DNA of 64,000 nucleotides from Tritrichomonas musculus (lineage: Eukaryota > Parabasalia > Tritrichomonadida > Tritrichomonadidae). Position numbers and translations under genes: made by a program. The notes under the pieces were generated by a model that saw nothing but the letters and a program-made list of their open reading frames with translations, ran no database searches and was not told where the DNA came from. Shown piece after piece: positions 1 to 10,008 of the stretch (the first letter of the stretch is position 1; every line of letters starts with the position of its first letter). The stretch spans positions 8,928,001 to 8,992,000 of the forward strand of contig JAPFFF010000002.1 in assembly GCA_039105265.1 (NCBI GenBank), in the 5' to 3' direction.

Positions 1-1132
1 ATAGAATGTATTGATGCTTATTTTAAGATTAAAATCAAAAAATACATTCTTTTTAAGGGTGTACTGCTGTAAAATATATAAACCTTTCAAAATACAAAAA
101 TCTTATAGAAAATAAATTCAATGGTTGCTCTTTCGGAAAAAGTTCAAATAGTTTAGAAATAAAATATTTTTATGATTGAAATATTTTTTTTATAATTTTG
201 GTCTTAGTTTTATATTATTTATTTTATTTTTACAGGAAGGAAATAATTTCACAAAAGAATTGAATAAAATAATTATTTCACAAAAAGTTGAAATATATGA
301 ACCAAAAAGTTGTAATGATAGAATAAATTAATTTAAATTTATTTTATTCAGTAAACATTTATTTTTATATATTTATCTCTATTTATTATTTTATTTATAA
401 CTATATATTATTTAAATATTGTTACATGTTAAATATTATATGCATCAATAAATATTATCAAAATTAAAAAAACCAAAAATTATATATTGAATTGATCTTT
501 CAAATATTCTCAAATAGAAAAAATATTTTTAAACTTTTTCATAAATTATTTTTTTTTATAATAAGATTATATCTATCTTTCTATGATTTATTTATATAAT
601 ATTATTCTATTTATATATCTATAATATAAATATATAAATATAATCTTAAAAATCATTTGATAATATTTTTCCTAGTAAAGTTTTTAACATAAAAAAAAAT
701 TAAATATATTTTTTTTAATTTTAAAAGAATTAATATTGCAGTAAATATTTCCTTAAATAATTTAATATTGAAATATATATAATATATAATTTATATTAAC
801 ACAGTAAAATGAATAATATATGCAAATAATATTATTAATAAGAAGGTTTATATATGATATAAAATCATAATGTCTTTCACAAAAAGTTATATAATTCTGA
901 TAATATAATAAATATCATAAAAAGTTTTATATTATTATTTCTTTTTGTATCTCATGAAATATTAGAAAAATATTAAATATATATTTAAATATAAATTAAT
1001 AAATGAATATAAATATATATATATTTAAAAATATATCACTTTTTCAGAGAATATCGTATACGATATATTAATTCTCAAAAAAACCTTTTATCTATTAACT
1101 TTTTAATTTCATATCACTTTGTTTTTCATCAA
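1..1132. other. AT-rich intergenic region, no gene seen
   Basis: Very AT-rich sequence with many short A and T runs and scattered TTTCACAAAAAGTT-like words. I see no coding region, RNA gene or clear inverted repeat. The promoter of the aldo-keto reductase should lie at the right end. Confidence 0.6.
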
Positions 1133-1975
1133 ATGACTATTGAATTAAGCAATGGAATAAAAATACCATCAATTGGTATTGGTACCTTTTTACTTCAACC
1201 AGATGTAGCCCAAAAATCAGTTGAAGCTGCTCTTAAAGATGGATATCGTTTAATTGATACAGCGAATGCATATATGAACGAAAAAGCTGTCGGACGAGCA
1301 ATGAAAAACTCAGGAATCCCACGAAATGAAATTTTCCTAAGTACCAAATTATGGCCAACAGTCTATGAAGATCAAGATGCTGTCGAAAAAACACTCAAAA
1401 GGCTTCAAACCGACTATATCGATTTACTTTTCATCCATCAACCTGCAGGAAACTATATGGCAGGCTATCGCCAAATTGAAAAAGCATATAAAGAGGGAAA
1501 GGTCAAATCAATTGGTATTTCTAACTTCCATGATGCAAAATTAGAGAGACTTTTGAAAGAATGCGAAATCAAGCCTCATGTTATTCAAACCGAATGCCAT
1601 CCATATTGGACTCAACATAATTTAATGGATACACTCAAACCTTATGGAACAGTATTAATGGCTTGGTATCCTTTGGGACATGGTGACAAAGGCCTAATCA
1701 ACGAACGAATATTTAATACCTTAGCTCAAAAATACCATAAATCAAATGCTCAAATTATTTTGAAATGGCACATCCAGAAAGGATTCATTGTCATTCCAGG
1801 TTCATCCAATCCTGCTCACATTGCCTCAAACTTTGATATATTTGATTTCGATTTGACAAACGAAGAAATGGATCAAATTGCTCATTTGGATGACAAAAAG
1901 AGATATTACATACCTGATGATGCCAAAGAAGAATCATATGCTGGAATGAAAATGGATTTTGATTCTCAAAAATAA
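1133..1975 (+). CDS. aldo-keto reductase
   Basis: This is a cytosolic NAD(P)H-dependent oxidoreductase of the aldo-keto reductase superfamily, which reduces aldehydes and ketones to alcohols. The 280-residue length is normal for the short AKR forms of bacteria and protists. The expected catalytic tetrad is visible: D42 in IDTANAY, Y47, K72 in STKLW and H102 in FIHQP. GISNF follows near residue 128 and a nucleotide-binding IPGSSNP stretch near residue 223. The ATG is preceded by ATCAA, the TCAAATG context seen at many genes in this window, and the stop lies in TAAA, the known trichomonad poly(A) signal context. The physiological substrate cannot be told from sequence. Confidence 0.93.
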   Translation: MTIELSNGIKIPSIGIGTFLLQPDVAQKSVEAALKDGYRLIDTANAYMNEKAVGRAMKNSGIPRNEIFLSTKLWPTVYEDQDAVEKTLKRLQTDYIDLLFIHQPAGNYMAGYRQIEKAYKEGKVKSIGISNFHDAKLERLLKECEIKPHVIQTECHPYWTQHNLMDTLKPYGTVLMAWYPLGHGDKGLINERIFNTLAQKYHKSNAQIILKWHIQKGFIVIPGSSNPAHIASNFDIFDFDLTNEEMDQIAHLDDKKRYYIPDDAKEESYAGMKMDFDSQK

Positions 1976-2156
1976 AATATTATTTCATTAATAAACTAGA
2001 GTAACAAGTTTATACCATATATATGTTAATATTATTTTCTATGCCTTTTTTTTTAAGCAAAACATTATTTCTGGTAGATTTGATGAAATTTCATTATGAA
2101 ACGATTACGGTTAACAATTTTTTTTCAAAAAGTTAACTAAAATTTTAAAAATCCAT

Positions 2157-5100
2157 ATGGATATTTCTAAATTCTTGAAATTGAAAAAGCTTGCAAATTC
2201 CAAATCAATCAAAATATCAAAGCAAAAATTGGAAAATGTTATAAATAAGTATGAATTTCTTCACATTTCATCGGAATTCAATTTTGAGCAAAATCAAAAT
2301 ACTTTTCAAAAATTCAAAGAATCAAAAACAATCATAATAGATCAGTACAAAGACCTAAATAAAAAAACAGATGATGAATATTTGATTATTGGATTTAAGT
2401 TTACCATAATAATTATCAAACCATCATTGATTTCTTTTCTTCAGCCTCTTTTTTCATTTCATAATGATATAAAAATATGTTTTCTGGAAAATGCAAGCAA
2501 TTTAAAGTTGGATTTGATTGATAAATATGATAAAATTGACCTTGATTTCACTTTTTCTAAAGAAATTCAAAATTTTAACGATGAACTCAAAATAACCAAT
2601 TCAAACTCATTAATACAAACATGGAAACATATTAGATCTGCTATTAGTGGATATTTGATCAAACAAAGTTACAACAGAACAAATAAAATCAACAATTTTT
2701 TCAAAAATCATTCAAATGAAATATTTGATAAACATGACTATATAGAATTGAGGTATTTAGGTTCTGGCGCAGTTTCTAAAACATTTTTAGTTTATCATAT
2801 TGACAAAGAAGAACTTTTTACAGTTAAATATTATAATACTTATGATATTGAAATGAAAAATCTTGCTGAAAGGGAAATAGGACATTATTCAAAAATTCGT
2901 CATCCATTATTGCCGAAATATTATGGGACGAACAAAGATAAGTCATGCATTGTTATTGAGTTTATCAATGGGAAAACATTGGAAAATATCGAAAGACTTC
3001 ATTTAAGTGAGAATGAAAAGATTACTTATATTTTTGAATTGGTTTTGGTTTTTGGATTTCTGCATCGAAATCATTTTATTTATCGTGATTTAAAAGCAGA
3101 CAATTGCATGATTGATAATAATGGAATAATGACATTAATTGACTTCGATAGAGTCTTATATTGGATGAATATTGAAAATGACCAAGAATTTACAAATACA
3201 TTTGCATCCAATTTTGCTGCACCAGAAGTAAACACTGGTAATTTTTCGTACCCATGCGATATTTATTCAATAGGAAGATTGATGTATTATATAATGAAAG
3301 AGAAAATACCGAATCATCAGATGGAGGCAGAAATACAACAAATTGAAAACAAGACAGAAATAGAAAAACTAATTGAAAAATGCACAAGAAATCCAAATGA
3401 ACGACCATCGATTTTAGAACTAATTATCGAACTATGCATAAATTATTATTCGAATATAAATCTTAAAAATATATTGGCTATTTATAAGCATTTAAATAGC
3501 CTTCTTGACTCAGATGAAAACAAAGAATATAAAAATATAATCATTGAATTTAAACAAGCTTTATTTTTTTATTCTCTCGCGTCAAAACAAAACCAGCCAA
3601 AAGAACAGTATGGAATTGGAATGGTCTATTACAATAACAAGGACATTCCAAGAAACATTACAAAAGCAGTTCATTTTTTTACATTATCAGCTGATCAGAA
3701 CTATGCCCCAGCTCAATTTATTCTAGGATTAATATATTTTGAAAATGAATATGTTGAACGAGATATAAATAAATCAATTCATTATTTTCAATTAGCTGCA
3801 GAGCAAAATAATCCACAAGCACAATTTAATCTTGGTCTTATTTTCGAAGAAGGTCAATACGTTCAAAAAGATATTAAGAAGTCAATTAAATATTATTCTT
3901 CTGCAGCAGACCAAAATCATAAAAGTGCTCAATTCAACCTTGGACTTATTTATTACACTGGTGATCAAATTCAACGAGATATAAAAAAGTCACTTCATTA
4001 TTTTACATCATCTGCGAAGAATGGAAATATTCAAGCATTATTTAATGTCGGATTGATTTTTTATGACAATCAATATGTTCCACGAGATATTAAAAAAGCA
4101 ATCTATTATTTTGAGTTGGCTGCAAATGAAAATCATTATCAAGCGCAACTTGAACTAGCTAATATATACAATGAAGGTAAATATGTACCAAAAGATGTAA
4201 ATAAAGCTAATTATTATTTTTCTCTTGCATCTAAAAGCCAAGAACAAATTGATTTAAATTCGAATCAAGAAGTTTCAAATAATAAAGAATATTTATTGGC
4301 TGCAAATAAAAATGATAAAGAGGCTCTGTTTAACCTTGGAATTATTTATTATGAAGGAAAACTTGTTTCAAGTAACATTAATAAAGCTATTCATTATTTT
4401 GATCTCGCTGCCAAGCAAAATAATCAACAGGCTCTATGTATTCTTGGTGAAATATATTTAGAAGGGCAAAAAGTTCCACAAAACATAGAAAAGGCAATTC
4501 ATTATTATTCACTGGCTGCTGATTTGAATAACTCACAAGCCCAATATAATCTAGGCACAATTTATGAAGATGGAGAATATGTACCTGTTGATATCAAAAA
4601 AGCTATTCATTATTATTCTCTTGCTGCTAAACAAAATGATTCAAATGCTCAATTTAATCTTGGTCTTATTTATCAAGAAGGACAATATGTTTCTCGTGAT
4701 ATAGATAAAGCAATCCATTATTATTTATTGGCCTCACAACAAAATAATCCCAATGCTCAATATAATCTTGGCCTTCTTTATGAAGATGGACAATATATTC
4801 CAGTTGATATAAATAAAGCAATTCATTACTATTCACTAGCAGCCAATTCGAATCATCTTTTGGCTCAGCTTAATCTTGGAGACATTTATCAAGGAAAATA
4901 TATTGAGAAAGATATCAATAAAGCAATTCATTACTATTCACTAGCTGCCAATCAGAATGATCCAAATGCACAGTTAAATTTAGGTGTCATTTATAATGAA
5001 GGTGAATACGTTCCTAGAAATATAACTAAAGCAATTCATTTTTATAAACTTGCTGCTGAACAAAATGCAGTTGACGCACAATATAATCTTGGGGTAATTT

Positions 5101-6599
5101 ATTATTATGAAAAATACATACCAAGAGATATTAATAGAGCAATTTATTACTTTTCTCTTGCTGCAAATCAGAATGATTTAAGATCACAACATATTCTTGG
5201 TATTATTTATGAAGAAGGCAAATTTATTTCAAGAGATATTAAAAAAGCAATTCATTATTTTACATTAGCAGCTAATCAAAATGATCCTCAATCTCAATTC
5301 GAACTTGGACTAATTTATTATCAGAATAAATATGTTTCACGTGATATAGACAAATCAATTCATTACTTTACTCTTGCTGCCAACCAAAATCACATAAAAT
5401 CGCAATTTAATCTAGGCTTTATTTATTCCAAAGGATATTATAATGCCAGAGATATTAAAAGAGCCATTCATTTTTATCAACTTGCAGCTAATCAAAATGA
5501 TACAAATTCACAACTTAATCTTGGCATTATTTATTCATCTGATCAATATAAAGAAATAGATATTGACAAAGCAATATATTATCTTAATCTAGCTGCAGAT
5601 CAAAATGACAAAAATGCACAATTCAATCTCGGCCTTCTTTATTATCAAAATCAACATTGTAAATTTGACATTAACAAGGCTATTCATTATTTTTCTCTTG
5701 CTGCAAAAAATAACCATCCAAAAGCAAATTACATACTTGGCATAATTTATGACATTGGAAAATATGTTACTCGAGATATCAACAAAGCAATCCAACTTTA
5801 TTCGAAAGCAGCAAGCCTTAATAATCCACAAGCACAATGCATACTTGGTATTTATTATTATGAAGGAAAATATATTCAACAAAACATTAAAAAAGGAATT
5901 GATTTACTTTATCAATCATCAATTAATAGATGCATTTCTTCTTATTTCATCCTTGGATCTTTGAATCATGAAGGAAAAAATATAAAAAGAGACATAAACA
6001 AAGCCATTCGTTTTTATAAAGAAGCTTCAAACTTTAATAATCAATTTGCTAAAAATAATCTAGGTGTCATTTACAAAAATGGTTTTGATAATCCAAATAT
6101 TAATTTATCTATTGAATATTTTAATGAAGCAATTCATCAGAAAAAAGATAAAGTGGCAATGTACAATTTGGCATGCCTTTATTTCGATATTAATGAAGAA
6201 AAGAGCAAAATAATTGAATTATTAATTCAATCATCAAATCAAAATTTTTATCCATCAAAAGAATTGTTGTGTTTGACTTTAATTAATGAATTCGGTTTTG
6301 ATTATGAAAAAATACATAAAGAAATGTTAAAATACAAAGACAATTCAAAAGAATTATTCACAGACATTTGCAGAATAATGGAAGAAAAAAAGTATGAAAA
6401 TATTGAAAATTTGAAAGAAAGATTTAATTTTTATAAATCGAAAGACTTTTTATACAATTATTTGGAAGAAATTATCTCATTGAAAGATTTTTTGAATAAT
6501 GACAAAAGAAATAGCATTCAAAACAAAGCTCAAATTTTCAACATTTCATCAGAATTTTATAATGGTTTTGGAAACGATTTATTACAATTAAAAACTTAA
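2157..6599 (+). CDS. protein kinase fused to a long array of Sel1-like repeats
   Basis: A 1480-residue protein. An N-terminal region of about 195 residues of unknown fold comes first. A kinase domain follows at about 197-430: glycine loop G202-S-G204, probable ATP lysine K224 (TVKYY), catalytic loop YRDLKADN with D311, DFG replaced by DFD at 329-331, and an AAPE activation-segment end. From about 470 to 1370 come roughly two dozen Sel1-type repeats of about 36 residues, with the pattern KAIHYYSLAA-QN--AQ-NLG-IY-EG-YV-RDI. Sel1/TPR-like arrays usually act as protein-protein scaffolds, so the likely role is a scaffolded signalling kinase. Catalytic residues are largely kept, so activity is plausible. 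The stop lies in TAAA. The substrate is unknown. Confidence 0.9.
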   Translation: MDISKFLKLKKLANSKSIKISKQKLENVINKYEFLHISSEFNFEQNQNTFQKFKESKTIIIDQYKDLNKKTDDEYLIIGFKFTIIIIKPSLISFLQPLFSFHNDIKICFLENASNLKLDLIDKYDKIDLDFTFSKEIQNFNDELKITNSNSLIQTWKHIRSAISGYLIKQSYNRTNKINNFFKNHSNEIFDKHDYIELRYLGSGAVSKTFLVYHIDKEELFTVKYYNTYDIEMKNLAEREIGHYSKIRHPLLPKYYGTNKDKSCIVIEFINGKTLENIERLHLSENEKITYIFELVLVFGFLHRNHFIYRDLKADNCMIDNNGIMTLIDFDRVLYWMNIENDQEFTNTFASNFAAPEVNTGNFSYPCDIYSIGRLMYYIMKEKIPNHQMEAEIQQIENKTEIEKLIEKCTRNPNERPSILELIIELCINYYSNINLKNILAIYKHLNSLLDSDENKEYKNIIIEFKQALFFYSLASKQNQPKEQYGIGMVYYNNKDIPRNITKAVHFFTLSADQNYAPAQFILGLIYFENEYVERDINKSIHYFQLAAEQNNPQAQFNLGLIFEEGQYVQKDIKKSIKYYSSAADQNHKSAQFNLGLIYYTGDQIQRDIKKSLHYFTSSAKNGNIQALFNVGLIFYDNQYVPRDIKKAIYYFELAANENHYQAQLELANIYNEGKYVPKDVNKANYYFSLASKSQEQIDLNSNQEVSNNKEYLLAANKNDKEALFNLGIIYYEGKLVSSNINKAIHYFDLAAKQNNQQALCILGEIYLEGQKVPQNIEKAIHYYSLAADLNNSQAQYNLGTIYEDGEYVPVDIKKAIHYYSLAAKQNDSNAQFNLGLIYQEGQYVSRDIDKAIHYYLLASQQNNPNAQYNLGLLYEDGQYIPVDINKAIHYYSLAANSNHLLAQLNLGDIYQGKYIEKDINKAIHYYSLAANQNDPNAQLNLGVIYNEGEYVPRNITKAIHFYKLAAEQNAVDAQYNLGVIYYYEKYIPRDINRAIYYFSLAANQNDLRSQHILGIIYEEGKFISRDIKKAIHYFTLAANQNDPQSQFELGLIYYQNKYVSRDIDKSIHYFTLAANQNHIKSQFNLGFIYSKGYYNARDIKRAIHFYQLAANQNDTNSQLNLGIIYSSDQYKEIDIDKAIYYLNLAADQNDKNAQFNLGLLYYQNQHCKFDINKAIHYFSLAAKNNHPKANYILGIIYDIGKYVTRDINKAIQLYSKAASLNNPQAQCILGIYYYEGKYIQQNIKKGIDLLYQSSINRCISSYFILGSLNHEGKNIKRDINKAIRFYKEASNFNNQFAKNNLGVIYKNGFDNPNINLSIEYFNEAIHQKKDKVAMYNLACLYFDINEEKSKIIELLIQSSNQNFYPSKELLCLTLINEFGFDYEKIHKEMLKYKDNSKELFTDICRIMEEKKYENIENLKERFNFYKSKDFLYNYLEEIISLKDFLNNDKRNSIQNKAQIFNISSEFYNGFGNDLLQLKT

Positions 6600-6655
6600 A
6601 ATAAATATGTTTTTATACAGAAAGTTATATAATTCATTAAAACATTAGAGGTTTT

Positions 6656-6696
<41 letters not shown>

Positions 6697-7771
6697 GAGG
6701 TGTTTTCACCAATATTAAAAAAGTCATATTTTTTTTTGTGATCAATATTTTAAAATGAAATTTGGTATAATTTCATATTATCAGATTCTTAATAATATTG
6801 CACTACATATGAATTGTTTTAAGCATTTTGATAAAATAATTAAATTGAGTAATTTGAAATGACTTTTCGCACTTTTGATGTTTTTTATATCAATATAGCT
6901 TATACATATATTCTAAAAGCATTTTTAAGGATGAATTTCATCCTATATTAAAAAAACACTCAGAAAAATGAGTTTGTTTTAAAATGATTCCCACAGACTT
7001 TTTTCCATTACAGATTTTCTAGCAATTTATTATTTCTATTTTTAATATATTAATAAAAATAAAAACATTAAAATATTTTAAATATATCGAGTGAATTCAA
7101 GATATGATCATTTTAAGTTTTTTTCATCGTTCATTCAATTAATTTGTAACATAATTTAAATTTTTTTATTTATATAACATATTTTTATAAATTATAATGC
7201 TTTTTATGTACAATAATAAATCTATAAATTATATATTATAAATTATATATCTTATAAAACTTGTTTTTATTATGATTTTATTATTTTGTATACTTGAGAG
7301 TTTAATTCAAATTTTTCAATTCAATCAATTTCATTAAATTTAGGCTTTTTTCTTAGCTTTTAAAAAAAGATTGAATATAAAAATAATAAAAATAATAAAT
7401 ATATGCATTTACTGTATATGAATAAAACAATAAAAAAGATAAAAATAATATTTTTAAGAAATTTACAATATCTAATTGAAATTTGATAAACTAAACAAAG
7501 AAAAATCATATTTATCTTATAAAATCTTTTATTTTTTGCATATAAGTGTTATAATTAATCTTAATCAGAAAAAAACTTTCAATCATAGGTTTTGTTGAAT
7601 TAAAAAAGCTTACTTTTGAAATTAAATATAAATATACAAATATTAATAATCTTCATAATTTATAATTACAATAAAAAAGTCATATTTTATTATTACTTTT
7701 AAGAATAAATGTAATAATAACTTTTCAATATTCTTCAGAATTTTAAAAAAAATTCAATCATATTTACACTT
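6600..7771. other. AT-rich intergenic region with a long poly(A) run
   Basis: It contains an uninterrupted run of more than 30 A at about 6657-6692 shortly after the kinase-Sel1 stop codon. The rest is AT-rich with no coding potential. No terminal repeats were found that would explain the A run as a retroposon tail. Confidence 0.5.
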
Positions 7772-8145
7772 TGACTATTAATTTTCGACATTGAATTTTT
7801 CAAAGTGCATTCAATTTATCATTTTTTATAAAACGATCTCCTGATGGCGATCCATATGCTTTCTGCTAAGCTCCCTCTGTTGGAGGATTATGTGAAGCAT
7901 CCTTATGGAGTTGCTAGCTCATAAGACTCACCATATCGCAATAAAGCCATGCTTTTCTATAAGTAAATTTCTTATTCTAAAAAATATAAATACGGATAAA
8001 CTTCTGAATTTAAAAATAAACAATTCAAAAATTGAATACATTGCTTTGAGAGAAACAAAAAAATTTCGACACTTTATCGTTTTTTGAGTCAATTTTGAAT
8101 GTGAATTGACGGTTATTTGCTCGTTATGTCGAAAATTAATAGTCA
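7772..8145. mobile_element. short inverted-repeat element (MITE-like)
   Basis: A terminal inverted repeat of 20 bp, TGACTATTAATTTTCGACAT, occurs at 7772-7791 and as its reverse complement at 8126-8145. The internal 330 bp is non-coding, with an unusually GC-rich patch near 7845-7920. No convincing target-site duplication is visible next to the ends, so the exact edges and superfamily are open. Confidence 0.6.
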
Positions 8146-8329
8146 GAGTTTATTCAATTTTGATAAAATTTTAATCATTTATATCTTAAAATTTTGCGAT
8201 AGTTTTTAGTTATAAATTTATAAATAATCTAATTTATTAAAAATATATATAATATAAAATTATTATGCAAATTACATGAGAAAATTATTGGTGAATACAC
8301 TCTAATGATACATATATCTGAGATACTTA

Positions 8330-9110
8330 TTTACACCGGAAATTGAGGTCAATATCGAATTTGTATTGTACATCAGAAAGAAAAGTTTGAAACTTTTTTG
8401 CATAAAATACAGAGGTGCGAGAGCTGAAAACATATTTCAGATTTTTTTAATATTTTAAAAATAAATATATATTTATGCTTAAAATAAAATTACAAAATAT
8501 TAATGGATTATTTTTGGATGGGAATAAAATATGAATGTTTTAAAAAATTGAGAATAAGTTAATTCAAAATATAATAAAAATTCAATTTATTTTTGGTCAT
8601 ATTATTTTAGTAACCTTAGGATTATCTCATTTTGTTCTTCGCCAAAAATTTAGGCGTCAAATTTTAACCTAATATTTTATATATGTATAAAATATAAATG
8701 AATATGTTAAAACTGTTATATCATTGATGTATGACGAAATTTTCCATTTTAATAGCATTTCTTTTCATTTTCTGCTCTGCACAATAACTTGTTTATTAAA
8801 TTTATAAGTAAAGACTATTAACCATTTATTGTTATAATTATTTCTACGATTAATAAATTGATTCATAAATCATGCTTTTGTTAAATTGATTTTTTTATGA
8901 TTTTTGATGAAGTAAAAAACTTTTGTTTTTAATATTTTATGATGATGAATGATTATATTTTTAAAATAATACTTATATATATAAATAATTTTGGAATTGT
9001 TTTTGATATATATTTTTTATTTCTTGAGATAAATATAAATTAAATTATAAAAAATACGTTATTTTAGCTCTCGCACCTCTTAAAATACCATGAGTAGCTT
9101 ATCATAAAAA
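8330..9110. repeat. dispersed repeat copy, split by a MITE
   Basis: The stretches 8330-8410 and 9081-9110 match, in order, a continuous sequence near 60460-60570. Shared words include GAGGTCAATAT, GTACATCAGAAA, AAACTTTTTTGCA and AATACCATGAGTAGCT. Here the copy is interrupted by the element at 8411-9080. The second copy shows the uninterrupted state. The nature of the repeat family is unknown. Confidence 0.7.
8411..9080. mobile_element. non-autonomous hAT-type MITE with 8 bp target duplication
   Basis: The 670 bp element starts with AGAGGTGCGAGAGCT and ends with the reverse complement AGCTCTCGCACCTCT. It is flanked by the direct repeat TAAAATAC at 8403-8410 and 9081-9088. An 8 bp target duplication is typical of hAT transposons. 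The interior is AT-rich and non-coding, so the element would depend on a transposase elsewhere. The related locus near 60546 lacks the insertion. Confidence 0.8.
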
Positions 9111-10008
9111 CAAATATAAATTTATTCTAATATAAATCGTTTATAATTTTTTCATAATTAGAGAAAACTAAATATTCATCATAATATTCTTTTTTTGCCT
9201 CATCACAAAAAATAGCAACATAAATATTGGCTGATTTAAATATCATACATAAAAAATGCACTCAGAAAAAGTTCATCTTATCAAAAAGTTCATGATTATT
9301 TTTTGAGAGGGCTCAGAAATATCCGGAGTTTTTGAATGACAATAGAAACCGCCATGAAAGGTGTTTTTAATTGGCCATCTTGAAAATTGAATTATTGAAA
9401 AACCGCGGTTTTCCATTATTTTATTTACCTATTACCAAGAGCGAATCTTGGTTTACTTGCTGCTTCAAAACAGCGCTCTGCCAATGATAAACATTGATGC
9501 AGATTGAGGTAAACTATAAAATCTTTAAAAAGATAAAGTAGTTTTTTAAAAAAATGGTTATTTAAATGAATATCATTTAATTTTTTTTTTTATTTATAAA
9601 CTTTTTGAACGATTATTTAATTCATATTTTTCTAATAAAAAAAAGTTTTATTTATATTTTTTTATAATAAATAAAAAAATTTATGCCATATATATAATAG
9701 TAAATAATAAAATATTATTAAAAAGAATATTTATACTGCACATTTTATTTATACATCACGAAATTAATATTCTAAAAATTGTGTGACCATAGCCATAAAT
9801 TTTAAGAAATAACTTGAATTATTTTCAATGAGCAAATTTGATCACCAATATTGAATTTTTTTAAATAATATGATAATCTTCAGTATAATAAAAGTTCGAC
9901 GTTAATTTATAGGCATTTATGGAAAAATATCAATGAAATAAAAATTGATCGGGATAAAATTTTATATTCAATTTATAATTACATAAATTATTGAATATTT
10001 AATGTAAA
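9111..10008. other. intergenic region upstream of the ABC transporter
   Basis: AT-rich sequence with a less AT-rich island at about 9300-9500 that contains a short palindrome-like AAAACCGCGGTTTTCC. I found no coding frame, tRNA fold or terminal repeats. The island may be an old repeat or a non-coding RNA; nothing visible decides this. Confidence 0.4.

Noticed and set aside
9300-9500. Possible RNA gene in the less AT-rich island
   Set aside because: No tRNA fold, no recognisable snRNA motif and no conserved flanks could be seen.
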